The notes beneath the pieces are model-generated. The model made no database searches, was not told the origin of the DNA, and saw only the letters and a list, made by a program, of their open reading frames with translations. From PALSA-607 sp963737705 (GTDB taxonomy: Bacteria > Actinomycetota > Actinomycetes > Acidothermales > Acidothermaceae), in the NCBI GenBank assembly GCA_963737705.1, contig CAVTTP010000003.1, positions 124,001 to 188,000 of the forward strand: a stretch of 64,000 nucleotides of DNA, in the 5' to 3' direction. The position numbers and the translations under genes were made by a program. Positions 51,435 through 60,089 of the stretch are shown here, piece after piece; position 1 is the first letter of the stretch; every line of letters begins with the position of its first letter.

Positions 51435-52976
51435 GTGAGTGATGAGGAAGCAGGACACGACCCGACGGCCGCAGAGGTTCGCCAGCGCGTCGGGGTCGGG
51501 GGCGCCAAGAAGTACCACGAGGCGAACGCCGCCAAGGGCAAGATGTTCGCTCGCGATCGGGTGCGGTCACTTGTCGACGCCGGATCCTTCGTCGAGGACG
51601 GCGCTTTCGCGAACGCGCTGGCCGCCGATCTGCCAGCTGACGGGGTCGTGACGGGCACCGCAACCATCGACGGTCGCCCCATTGCGTTGCTCGCCAACGA
51701 CTCGACGGTCAAGGCCGGTTCGTGGGGTGCACGCAGTGTCGAGAAGATGCTGCGCATCGCCGAATTCGCTTACAACGTAGGCATTCCGATGGTGTACCTC
51801 GTCGACTCGGCGGGCGCGCGGATCACCGATCAAGTGGCGATGTTTCCCGGACGTCGAGGGGCTGGCCACCTCTTCCACACACAGGTACGTGCAAGTGGAT
51901 CGATACCCCAGGTCTGCGCGTTGTTCGGTCCGAGCGCGGCCGGCGGCGCCTACGTTCCGGCGTTTTGCGACATCGTCATCATGGTCGAGGGCAACGCGTC
52001 GATGTACCTCGGCTCCGACCGCATGGTCGAGATGGTGACCGGCGAGAAGACGACGCTCGAAGCCATGGGTGGCGCTCGGATGCATTGCACGGAATCCGGC
52101 GTCGGGCACGTCCTGGTGCAAAGCGAAAACGAGGCGCTGGCGTGTGTCCGCCGTTACTTGTCGTTCCTGCCGTCGAACTGGCAGGGCGACCCGCCGAGCA
52201 TTCCGGCGCGTGACGCCGAGCCGGTTGACCTGCGCGCACTTGTCCCCACCAGTGAGCGAGTCGCCTTTGACATGCGGCGCTTCATCCGCGGCCTGGTCGA
52301 CGTCGGAAGCCTGTTCGAGATCCACGAGTTGTGGGCGCGGGAGGTCGTGGTCGGGTTGGCACGCCTTGGCGGCAAGCCTGTCGGCATCGTCGCCAACAAC
52401 TCGCTGCACAAGGGCGGCGTGCTGTTCGTCGACTCCGCAGACAAGGCGGCTCGGTTCATCCAACTGTGTGATGCGTTCAACGTGCCGCTGATCTTTCTGG
52501 CTGATGTGCCTGGATTCATGGTCGGCACCGCCGTCGAGAAAGCCGGCATCATCCGCCACGGCGCAAAGATGGTCAGCGCCGTGTCGGAGGCGACCGTGCC
52601 GAAGTTCTGCGTGGTCGTGCGCAAGGCCTACGGCGCGGGGCTCTACGCGATGGCAGGTCCGGGGTTCGAGCCGGACGCGACCCTTGCACTGCCGACAGCG
52701 AAAATCGCGGTGATGGGAGCCGACGCCGCCGTCAACGCCGTACATGCCAATCGGCTCGCCGCCATCGTCGACGACGAGGAGCGAGCGGCCGTGGTCGCAG
52801 GCCTGCGGGCCGAGTACGAAGCGGACATCGACATCATGAGGCTGGCCGCCGAATTGGTCGTCGACGACATCGTCGAGCCAGAGGATCTGAGGGCCAATCT
52901 GATCCGGCGGTTAGCCGCCGCGAGCACCAAGCAACGGGCGTTTTCGCGAAGGCGCCATGGGATCACCCCGGTTTAG
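51435..52976 (+). CDS. acyl-CoA carboxylase carboxyltransferase subunit
   Basis: 513 aa beta-type carboxyltransferase from a GTG at 51435. Two crotonase-like halves: YLVDSAGARITDQVAMFPGRRGAG with GPSAAGGAYVPAF, and LADVPGFMVGTAVEKAGIIRHGAKMVSAV with RKAYGAGLYAMAGPGF. C-terminus RRRHGITPV. It differs from AccD5 here, and fits a methylcrotonyl-CoA or other acyl-CoA specific subunit that would use the biotin carrier at 3.4 kb. No alpha subunit lies next to it. Confidence 0.9.
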   Translation: MSDEEAGHDPTAAEVRQRVGVGGAKKYHEANAAKGKMFARDRVRSLVDAGSFVEDGAFANALAADLPADGVVTGTATIDGRPIALLANDSTVKAGSWGARSVEKMLRIAEFAYNVGIPMVYLVDSAGARITDQVAMFPGRRGAGHLFHTQVRASGSIPQVCALFGPSAAGGAYVPAFCDIVIMVEGNASMYLGSDRMVEMVTGEKTTLEAMGGARMHCTESGVGHVLVQSENEALACVRRYLSFLPSNWQGDPPSIPARDAEPVDLRALVPTSERVAFDMRRFIRGLVDVGSLFEIHELWAREVVVGLARLGGKPVGIVANNSLHKGGVLFVDSADKAARFIQLCDAFNVPLIFLADVPGFMVGTAVEKAGIIRHGAKMVSAVSEATVPKFCVVVRKAYGAGLYAMAGPGFEPDATLALPTAKIAVMGADAAVNAVHANRLAAIVDDEERAAVVAGLRAEYEADIDIMRLAAELVVDDIVEPEDLRANLIRRLAAASTKQRAFSRRRHGITPV

Positions 52977-53000
52977 CTCGCCGACCCATACGATTCCCTC

Positions 53001-53669
53001 ATGACTGCCGTGCTGCTCGCCGAGGACGATATCTCGATTTCCGACCCGCTCGCCCGGGCCCTGCGTCGTGAGGGCTACGAGGTCGAGGTCAAGAGTGAAG
53101 GCACCGCGGTGCTCCAACGTGTGCTCAGCGGTGGGATCGACCTCGTGGTGCTCGATCTGGGGCTGCCCGCTATGGACGGCCTCGAAGTGTGCCGCCGGAT
53201 GCGTGCCGAAGGCCGCTCGGTGCCGGTCCTGGTTCTGACCGCTCGTGCCGAAGAGGTCGACCTCGTCGTCGGTCTCGACGCAGGTGCTGACGACTATGTG
53301 ACCAAGCCGTTCCGGCTCGCCGAGCTGTTGGCTCGCGTTCGAGCGCTGCTGCGACGCGGCGCCCCTGAGGTCCCCGACGTGAATGGCGTTCGCATCAACG
53401 CGGAGTCGCGGCGCGCATGGCTGGGCGACGAAGAACTCAGTTTGACGGCGAAGGAGTTCGATCTGCTGCTCGCTCTCGTGCTCGGCGCCGGCAAGGTGCT
53501 CACGCGCGAGCAGTTGATGCGCGACGTGTGGGGCATGAGCCGCGGGGCATCGTCGAAGACTCTCGACATGCACGTGTCGTGGCTGCGTCGCAAACTCGGT
53601 GACGATGCTGCCTCACCCCGGCTCATCACGACGATCCGTGGCTTGGGGTTCCGCTTCGAGCGTGGCTGA
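53001..53669 (+). CDS. OmpR family response regulator
   Basis: 222 aa. Receiver with LLAEDD, phosphoacceptor D in LVVLDLGLPAMDG (about residue 52), Thr in VLTARAE and Lys in YVTKPFRL; C-terminal winged helix (LTAKEFDLLLALVLGAGKVLTREQLMRDVWG ... TLDMHVSWLRRKLG). Partner of the kinase 25 bp downstream. Regulon unknown. Confidence 0.94.
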   Translation: MTAVLLAEDDISISDPLARALRREGYEVEVKSEGTAVLQRVLSGGIDLVVLDLGLPAMDGLEVCRRMRAEGRSVPVLVLTARAEEVDLVVGLDAGADDYVTKPFRLAELLARVRALLRRGAPEVPDVNGVRINAESRRAWLGDEELSLTAKEFDLLLALVLGAGKVLTREQLMRDVWGMSRGASSKTLDMHVSWLRRKLGDDAASPRLITTIRGLGFRFERG

Positions 53670-53693
53670 GCCTCAGGTCAACGAGGAGCTGGG

Positions 53694-54992
53694 GTGCGAA
53701 GGCGACTGCTGGTCTCGACGCTTGTTGTCGCCGTTGTTTCGGTGATCCTGCTGGGGATTCCGCTCGGCATTGTTACGACCAAGTTGATCCGGGACGAAGC
53801 GCAGAAGCGGATCAACCGCGAAGCGACGCAGATCGCCGCCGCGTTGGACACCAGCCCCAGCACCCCGACGTCCGGCACCTCGCTTGATGCTTCTCCGTCG
53901 GCAGCCACGGTCACCATGAGCATCCTGCGGCAGTTCGCTGGCGACGACCGCTACGTGTTCGTCACCCGAGACGGGCAAACGCTGACGACCGGCACTCCGA
54001 TCTCCGGATCGGTCGACAAGGGCAGCGCGATCGGGACGAAGGACGAGGCCGTCACGGTGATCGCGTCGGCGTCATCGACCAACAGCGAGCTGGCATCGGT
54101 GTGGGTCGGCGTCGCGGCGCTGGCGATCGTGTCGCTTGCGGCGGCGGTCGAACTCGCTCGGCGGCAAGCGAAGCGGCTCGGTGGGCCGCTCGAAGACCTC
54201 GCGATCGGGGCTGAACGACTCGGTGCCGGCGACCCGCGTCCCCGCAACCACCGCTACGGCGTTCCAGAACTCGACAAGGTGGCCGAGGTCCTCGACCGCA
54301 GTGCCGAACGCATCGGCCGCCTGCTCGGCGCTGAACGCGCTCTCGCCGCAGACGCATCGCATCAGTTGCGCAGCCCGCTCACCGCGTTGTCGATCCGGCT
54401 CGAGGAAATCGTCGCCACGTCGACCGAGCCGGCGGTGCGCGAAGAGGCAACGGCGGCTCTGGTGCAGGCGGAGCGACTGGCTGCGGTGGTCGACTCACTG
54501 CTCGCAGAGCACAAACGCAGCGCGCGCTCGGAGTCGGGCGTCGTGGTGGCCGTCGACACCGTGCTGACGCAACAGGCGGTTGAGTGGGATCCAGCGTTTC
54601 GCCGCGCAGACCGCAAGCTCGTTCGAGACGGCAGCGTGGGCTTGATGGCGATGTCGACCCCAGGCGGCCTCGCTCAGGTCGTCGCGACGCTCATCGACAA
54701 CGCTCTCGTGCATGGCGCCGGCACGGTGACCGTGCATACGCGCGAGACCAGCGGGCACGTGGTGCTCGAGGTTCGCGACGAAGGTCCTGGGGTGCCTGAT
54801 GAACTCGTGCCGCACATCTTCGAGCGGTCGTTTAGCGGGGCACATCGCACCGGACTCGGGCTCGCGCTTGCGCGTGACCTCGTAGCAGCGGACGGCGGGA
54901 GGCTGGAGTTGGCACAACCGCGGCCGCCGATCTTCGCGATCTTTCTTGCACCCGATAGCGCCGAGAACGCTGAGGGCTCAGAGAATGGTTAG
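53694..54992 (+). CDS. sensor histidine kinase
   Basis: 432 aa, GTG start. TM1 at about residues 7-28, an extracytoplasmic sensor of about 90 residues, TM2 at about 128-148, a HAMP-like region, then HisKA with the phospho-His in LAADASHQLRSPLTALSIRL, and HATPase_c with IDNALVHGAG, DEGPGVP and the G2 box TGLGLALARDLV. Partner of the OmpR regulator. Overlaps the convergent GtrA gene by 4 bp. Confidence 0.93.
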   Translation: MRRRLLVSTLVVAVVSVILLGIPLGIVTTKLIRDEAQKRINREATQIAAALDTSPSTPTSGTSLDASPSAATVTMSILRQFAGDDRYVFVTRDGQTLTTGTPISGSVDKGSAIGTKDEAVTVIASASSTNSELASVWVGVAALAIVSLAAAVELARRQAKRLGGPLEDLAIGAERLGAGDPRPRNHRYGVPELDKVAEVLDRSAERIGRLLGAERALAADASHQLRSPLTALSIRLEEIVATSTEPAVREEATAALVQAERLAAVVDSLLAEHKRSARSESGVVVAVDTVLTQQAVEWDPAFRRADRKLVRDGSVGLMAMSTPGGLAQVVATLIDNALVHGAGTVTVHTRETSGHVVLEVRDEGPGVPDELVPHIFERSFSGAHRTGLGLALARDLVAADGGRLELAQPRPPIFAIFLAPDSAENAEGSENG

Positions 54993-55501
54993 ACGACGGC
55001 GGCCGATGCAGCTTCTTCGGAGCGAAGCGGCTCGTCAGCTTCGAGGAACACCCAGCGCCGGTAGGACCAGAAGCGGAAGAGGGTTCCGAGGATTGTGCCT
55101 ATGACGTTCGCCGAGACGTTGTCGGCGAGGCCACTGCGAAGATCGAGAACGTAATGGGACGTCGCCAGGCAGGCGAGTGCGATGCCGAGTCCGACGCCGT
55201 TGAACACGAAGAACAGCAGGTACTCGCGGCCGAGGCCGGTGCGGGCGCGGGCTCGCCATGTCCAGTGCCGATTCGCGAAGTACGCGAAGGTCGCCGCAAG
55301 CGCCGTTGAGATGATCTTGTCGGTGAGTACCTTGTGCGAGACCGGGCCGCCGTCGTACTTCAGCAGGTTGAACGCGCCAGTATCGAGGACGTAGGCGAGC
55401 AGGCCGACGGCGCCGAACTTGGCGACCTCGTGGCCGAGCTTCGCGAAGCGCGCGTAAAGCGACTGCACGACGCTCACGACACCACCTCGGTTGGGGCGCA
55501 T
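54989..55501 (-). CDS. GtrA-like membrane protein
   Basis: 170 aa with four TM helices in the GtrA/DPMS arrangement: AKFGAVGLLAYVLDTGAFNLL, IISTALAATFAYFANRHWTW, YLLFFVFNGVGLGIALACL and NVIGTILGTLFRFWSYRRWVF. The FANRHWTW motif is typical. The family helps move polyprenyl-linked sugars across the membrane or acts with a glycosyltransferase. In mycobacteria the orthologue (Rv3277 as I remember) sits between the PH-domain gene and purK. Confidence 0.9.
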   Translation of the reverse strand: MRPNRGGVVSVVQSLYARFAKLGHEVAKFGAVGLLAYVLDTGAFNLLKYDGGPVSHKVLTDKIISTALAATFAYFANRHWTWRARARTGLGREYLLFFVFNGVGLGIALACLATSHYVLDLRSGLADNVSANVIGTILGTLFRFWSYRRWVFLEADEPLRSEEAASAAVV

Positions 55502-55582
55502 GATTTGGCGCCTCGATCAGCGTATCGGCCGAAAATGGGGACATGCTGAGGGGGAGCGGCAGGGCCGAGAAAGGATGGAACT

Positions 55583-56764
55583 GTGGTGAGTGGCAGCGGT
55601 GCCTCCGAGTTCGACTATCCCCTAGACGAAGAACACGAGGCCTTGCGTTCCACAGTTGCCGATTTTGCCCGTCAGGTTGTGGCCCCACGGGCGGCGGCGA
55701 TGGACGAGGGCCACGAGTTCCCGTACGACATCGTGGCGGCGATGGCCCGCATGGGGCTGTTCGGGCTGCCATTCCCGCAGGAGCACGGCGGCATGGGCGG
55801 CGACTACTTCGCGCTCTGCCTGGCCATCGAAGAGCTTGCCAGGGTCGACTCGTCGGTCGCGATCACCCTTGAGGCGGCCGTGTCCCTCGGCGCGATGCCG
55901 GTCTTTCGGTTCGGCAACGACGAGCAGCGCAAGGAATGGCTGCCGCAGCTGACCAGTGGCGAGGCGCTCGCGGCGTTCGGCCTGACTGAACCCGACGGCG
56001 GAACCGACGCGGGTGCGACCCGAACGCGGGCCGCGCTGACCGACGGCAGCTGGCGCATCGACGGCACGAAGGCGTTCATCACCAACGCGGGCACCGACAT
56101 CACCCGCCTCATCACGGTCACCGCAGTGACCGGCGAAGCGGGTGGTCGCAAGGAGATCTCCTCGCTGTTGGTGCCGGTTCCAAGCGGTGGTCTGAGCGTC
56201 GCGCCGCCTTACTCGAAGGTCGGATGGCACGCCTCCGACACGAGGGAAGTGTCGCTGGCCGGCGTCGAGGTGCCCGAGGCAAATCTGCTCGGTGATCGGG
56301 GCCGCGGCTACGCGAACTTCCTGTCGATCCTCGATGAGGGCCGCATCGCGATCGCCGCGCTCGCAGTCGGGCTCGCCCAGGGGTGCGTCGACGAGTCGAT
56401 CAAGTACGCGGGCCAGCGACGTGCCTTCGGTTCGGCGATCGGCGCGTTCCAGTCGATCCAGTTCAAGATCGCCGACATGGCGGTGCGCGCGCACACCGCA
56501 CGGCTCGCGTATCACGATGCGGCAGCGCGGATGCTGGCCGGCAAGCCGTTCAAGAAGCACGCCGCGATGGCCAAGCTCTACGCGTCGGAAATCGCAGTCA
56601 CGAACGCTCGCGAAGCGACCCAGATCCACGGCGGCTACGGGTTTATGAACGAGACGCCGGTGGCGCGGTTCTGGCGCGACTCCAAGATCCTCGAGATTGG
56701 TGAGGGCACCAGCGAGGTGCAGCGGATGTTGATCGCGCGCGAACTCGGTCTCCCCGACGCGTAG
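55583..56764 (+). CDS. acyl-CoA dehydrogenase
   Basis: FAD enzyme that makes enoyl-CoA from acyl-CoA. 393 aa, all three domains: N-terminal helices (EEHEALRSTVADFARQVVAPRAA), the FAD loop (AFGLTEPDGGTDAGATRTRA, WRIDGTKAFITNAGTDITRLI), middle beta-barrel and C-terminal helices with QIHGGYGFMNETPVARFWRDSKILEIGEGTSEVQRMLIAREL. The catalytic Glu would be in EIGEGTSEV for short-chain members. Fits the short-chain or branched-chain (fadE25-like) group. Confidence 0.93.
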   Translation: MVSGSGASEFDYPLDEEHEALRSTVADFARQVVAPRAAAMDEGHEFPYDIVAAMARMGLFGLPFPQEHGGMGGDYFALCLAIEELARVDSSVAITLEAAVSLGAMPVFRFGNDEQRKEWLPQLTSGEALAAFGLTEPDGGTDAGATRTRAALTDGSWRIDGTKAFITNAGTDITRLITVTAVTGEAGGRKEISSLLVPVPSGGLSVAPPYSKVGWHASDTREVSLAGVEVPEANLLGDRGRGYANFLSILDEGRIAIAALAVGLAQGCVDESIKYAGQRRAFGSAIGAFQSIQFKIADMAVRAHTARLAYHDAAARMLAGKPFKKHAAMAKLYASEIAVTNAREATQIHGGYGFMNETPVARFWRDSKILEIGEGTSEVQRMLIARELGLPDA

Positions 56765-56785
56765 CTTCGCAGCCCGCAGTGCATT

Positions 56786-56884
56786 TGAACTGCAGTGCCC
56801 TGCTGCACCTGAACTGCAGTGCCCCTACGGCAGTGCCCCTGAACTGCAGTGCCCCTAAACCGGGTGCACCTGAACCGGGTGCGG
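56786..56884. repeat. short repeat cluster TGAACTGCAGTGCCC / CCGGGTGC
   Basis: TGAACTGCAGTGCCC occurs at 56786, 56810 and 56840. Then two CCGGGTGC units (CTAAACCGGGTGCACC and TGAACCGGGTGCGG) follow to about 56884. CTAAACCGGGT is the same 11-mer as in the 17-bp tandem repeat at 38401. Lies between the dehydrogenase and purE. Confidence 0.85.
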
Positions 56885-56988
56885 CAGCTACACCCAGGGC
56901 TGCGAAGCACTCGAGACGGGCATCGGTACAGTGACGCCCGACCCGCCGTCGGCCTTGCCGAGGAACCCCACGTGAATTGGAGCACCGC

Positions 56989-57492
56989 ATGAGCTCGCCC
57001 CGCGTCGGAATCGTCATGGGAAGCGACTCTGATTGGCCGATCATGGAGGCCGCCGCGCAGGCGCTGACCGAGTTCGACATCGGTTACGAAGTGAAGGTCT
57101 CGTCCGCCCACCGGATGCCGCACGCCACTCTCGAGTACGGAGAGACCGCTGCAGCCCGCGGATTGCAGGTCATCATCGCCGGGGCGGGTGGCGCTGCCCA
57201 CCTTCCTGGCGTGCTCGCCGCAGTCACGGCGCTACCGGTGATCGGCGTCCCGGTTCCGCTGAAGCAACTCGACGGACTCGACTCCCTCCTCTCGATCGTG
57301 CAGATGCCCGCTGGCGTGCCCGTGGCGACGGTCGGAGTCGGAGCGGCGCGCAATGCCGGGCTGCTCGCCGTCCGCATTCTTGGCGCGAGTGACGAGACGT
57401 TGCGAGCGCGGATCGGTGAATTCCAAAGCGATCTCGCAGAGCAGGTCAAGGCGAAGGACGCCGCACTGCAGCGGTTGATCGCAGGAAGCTAG
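56989..57492 (+). CDS. purE: N5-carboxyaminoimidazole ribonucleotide mutase
   Basis: Purine biosynthesis, converting N5-CAIR to CAIR. 167 aa, class I PurE: GIVMGSDSDWPIMEAA, VSSAHRMPHATLEYGETA (catalytic His region), IAGAGGAAHLPGVLAA and VPLKQLDGLDSLLSIVQMPAGVPVATVGVG. ATG start. The usual partner purK is not in this window, although class I PurE depends on its product. Confidence 0.94.
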   Translation: MSSPRVGIVMGSDSDWPIMEAAAQALTEFDIGYEVKVSSAHRMPHATLEYGETAAARGLQVIIAGAGGAAHLPGVLAAVTALPVIGVPVPLKQLDGLDSLLSIVQMPAGVPVATVGVGAARNAGLLAVRILGASDETLRARIGEFQSDLAEQVKAKDAALQRLIAGS

Positions 57493-57522
57493 CTGCTGCA
57501 CCCGACGCGCCGATGCGAAGCG

Positions 57523-58188
57523 TCAGCCGGCGAGGTCGACCGGGTGTTCGACGTCGAGGGAGACCGTCCGGCGCGGTGCCGGGATGTTGGTGGTAGGCAG
57601 GCTGCGTCGCGATCGGCCGGCGACCGCCAGCAACGCATCCGCCAGATCGTTGTCGGGCTCGACGGCGGCCGTCGTGATGAACTCGAAAACCGCCTCGATC
57701 TTGTCGCTGCGCCGCAGCGGGACGCCGACCACTGCAACCAGGCCCGCGTCTATCGCGTTCTGGTGGCGGACCGTCGAACCAAGCCCCGACAGGTCGGACA
57801 GGAAGCGGCAGGCCTCCAGGTGCAGGACGGCGGCGACGATGCCGCGCCCGGATCCGAGGTCGGTGACGGCTGTCGAAGCTTTGAGATCGGCGAACTGTGG
57901 GCCGTCGTCGTGCCAGGCGCCGGAGGACTTCCAGCCTTCTTGGCCGCGTACCCACACGTGGCCGACCGGCCAGCCGGTGGCGCGGCATACGAGGTCGAGC
58001 GCTTCGTCGAAGCTGAGCATGGCGTGCGGGGCATGAGGCGCATGCGGGCCGTGGGGTCCGGCCTGGCGAGCGGCAAGCTCCGCTCGGATTGCGGCGGCGG
58101 CGTGAACTGACGTGGCTACTCGCGCGGCATCAAGGCGCGCGGCGGCGGCACTGGAAGTGGATGCGGTGATCCACGAGAACCACGTCAC
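57523..58188 (-). CDS. GAF-domain protein
   Basis: 221 aa. A long Ala-rich N-terminal helix with a short Pro-His repeat (HGPHAPHAPHA) precedes one GAF domain (FDEALDLVCRATGWPVGHVWVRGQEGWKSSGAWHD ... GVPLRRSDKIEAVFEFIT). No output domain, so probably a signalling or redox-sensing module. Orientation and position beside the CoA-binding protein are its only context. The N-terminal stretch may be over-extended. Confidence 0.75.
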   Translation of the reverse strand: MTWFSWITASTSSAAAARLDAARVATSVHAAAAIRAELAARQAGPHGPHAPHAPHAMLSFDEALDLVCRATGWPVGHVWVRGQEGWKSSGAWHDDGPQFADLKASTAVTDLGSGRGIVAAVLHLEACRFLSDLSGLGSTVRHQNAIDAGLVAVVGVPLRRSDKIEAVFEFITTAAVEPDNDLADALLAVAGRSRRSLPTTNIPAPRRTVSLDVEHPVDLAG

Positions 58189-58237
58189 GGCCGTTCATCG
58201 GCACGATGCGCGCGCCGCTGTACCTCTGTTTGCCATG

Positions 58238-58687
58238 TCATGAGCGTGCCTCAGATCGGGGTCCGTGGAGCGGCCACTCGATCTTCGGGCAGGTGTCCAT
58301 GACGACGTCGAGGCCGGCCTTGGCGGCCCGCTCCGCCGCTCGCGCATCGATCACGCCGAGCTGCATCCACACCGCGGCGGCTTCGAGCGCGATCGCCTCA
58401 TCCACGAACCGGCCGGCCTGGTCTGAGCGCCGGAAGATGTCGACCACGTCGACAGGGAACGGGATCTCGGCGAGCGTGCGATAGCCCTGCTCCCCGAGCA
58501 CTTCGGCCGCACGGGGATGAACGGGCACGATTCGCTTGCCGTGGGCCTGCAGGAACTTCGCCACGCCATATGCGGCAGTCGTCGGGTCGTCGCCCAGCCC
58601 GACCACGGCCCACACCGAGCTATCGGCCAGCACCCGCTCGATCACGGCAGGGTCGTGGTAGGCCGGATGGCTCGATGCCGCAGTCAC
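58238..58687 (-). CDS. CoA-binding domain protein
   Basis: 149 aa from a GTG at 58687, which overlaps the end of the UDP-glucose dehydrogenase gene. Rossmann-type succinyl-CoA-ligase-like CoA-binding domain (WAVVGLGDDPTTAAYGVAKFLQAHGKRIVPVHPRAAEVLGEQGYRTLAEIPFPVDVVDIFR ... VWMQLGV...AAKAGLDVVMDTCPKIEW). Family of unknown role, common in actinobacteria. Confidence 0.88.
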   Translation of the reverse strand: MTAASSHPAYHDPAVIERVLADSSVWAVVGLGDDPTTAAYGVAKFLQAHGKRIVPVHPRAAEVLGEQGYRTLAEIPFPVDVVDIFRRSDQAGRFVDEAIALEAAAVWMQLGVIDARAAERAAKAGLDVVMDTCPKIEWPLHGPRSEARS

Positions 58688-60009
58688 GACGAGGGCCTCC
58701 CGAGGGCGCGGTAGGTCCAACCCGCGTCGCGCCAGCGAGCCGGGTCGAGGGCATTGCGACCGTCGACGATGCGCCGGCCGGTGACGACCGCCGACAGCGT
58801 TGCGGGCTCGAGGTCGCGAAACTCCTGCCATTCCGTCAGGTGCAGGACGACGTCCGCGCCGGTGCAGGCCTCGACGGCCGATCCCGCGTAGTTCAACTGC
58901 GGGTATCTGACCTTCGCGTTCGCCATCGCCTGCGGGTCGAAGACGGTCACCTCTCCGCCGTCCCGCTGAACTGTGGCCGCGACGTCGAGCGCGGGGGAGT
59001 CGCGGATGTCGTCGCTGTTCGGCTTGAAGGCTGCGCCGAGGACCCCGATTCGCTTGCCGGCGAAGTCGCCGCCGACCTGCTCGCGGGCCAGGTCGACCAT
59101 GCGGGCTCGGCGGCGCTGGTTGATCGCGTCGACCTCGCGAAGGAACCCGACGGCCTGGTCAACGCCAAGCTCTTCGGCGCGGGCCATGAACGCGCGGATG
59201 TCCTTGGGCAGGCAGCCACCCCCGAATCCGAGTCCGGCGTGCAAAAAACGGCCACCGATGCGGGTGTCGAGAGCGAGGGCAGCGGCGAGTTGGGTGACGT
59301 CGGCGCCGGTCGTCTCGCAGATCTCGGCCATCGCGTTGATGAAGGAGATCTTGGTGGCCAGGAAGGAGTTCGCGGCTACCTTCACCAGTTCGGCGGTGGC
59401 GAAGTCGGTGACGATCAGCGGGATGCCGCTGTCGGTGAGTGGCGCCCAGACCTCGCGCAGCACCTTCTCGGCGTGCTCAGACTCGATGCCGATCACCAGC
59501 CGCTCGGGCGTCAGAGTGTCCTTCACCGCAAAGCCCTCGCGCAGAAACTCCGGGTTCCAGGCGAGCTCGACGGCGTCGCCGCCGGGCGCGAGTTCGGCGA
59601 TCCGAGCGGCCAGGATCGCCGCGGTGCCCGAGGGCACGGTTGACTTGCCGACGACGAGGCACTCGCGCGTGAGCAGCGGGGCCAGGGAGTCGATGGCCGC
59701 GTGGACGTAGCGCAGGTCGGCGGCGAAGCTGTCCTTCATCTGCGGCGTGCCGACGCACACAAAGTGAACGTCGCCGAAGTCGGCGACCTCAGCGATGTCC
59801 GTCGTGAACCGCAGCCGGCCCGACTCGACCTGCTTGGTGAGCAGCTCGGGCAGGCCTGGTTCGAAGAACGGCACCTTCCCGGCCCGCAGCAGTTCGATCT
59901 TGGCCTCATCGACGTCGTAGCCGATGACTTCGTAACCCAGTTCGGCCATACACGCGGCGTGCGTCGCACCGAGATATCCGGTACCGATGACGCTGAGTCG
60001 CAAAGCCAC
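58684..60009 (-). CDS. ugd: UDP-glucose 6-dehydrogenase
   Basis: Oxidises UDP-glucose to UDP-glucuronate for envelope sugars. 441 aa: N-terminal NAD loop SVIGTGYLGATHAACMAELGYEV, the segment GKSTVPSGTA, WNPEFLREGFAV, catalytic Cys in GFGGGCLPKDIRAFM, and the C-terminal UDP-binding domain (LGAAFKPNSDDIRDSPALDV). ATG start; GTGA overlap with the next gene. Confidence 0.94.
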   Translation of the reverse strand: MALRLSVIGTGYLGATHAACMAELGYEVIGYDVDEAKIELLRAGKVPFFEPGLPELLTKQVESGRLRFTTDIAEVADFGDVHFVCVGTPQMKDSFAADLRYVHAAIDSLAPLLTRECLVVGKSTVPSGTAAILAARIAELAPGGDAVELAWNPEFLREGFAVKDTLTPERLVIGIESEHAEKVLREVWAPLTDSGIPLIVTDFATAELVKVAANSFLATKISFINAMAEICETTGADVTQLAAALALDTRIGGRFLHAGLGFGGGCLPKDIRAFMARAEELGVDQAVGFLREVDAINQRRRARMVDLAREQVGGDFAGKRIGVLGAAFKPNSDDIRDSPALDVAATVQRDGGEVTVFDPQAMANAKVRYPQLNYAGSAVEACTGADVVLHLTEWQEFRDLEPATLSAVVTGRRIVDGRNALDPARWRDAGWTYRALGRPSS

Positions 60010-60089
60010 AGGGGTCCCTTTCGGAGCGGGTCAGAGTCCCACGATGTTAACTCAGGTGCCGGAGGCGCTTCGGGCCTACGATCGGTCCA

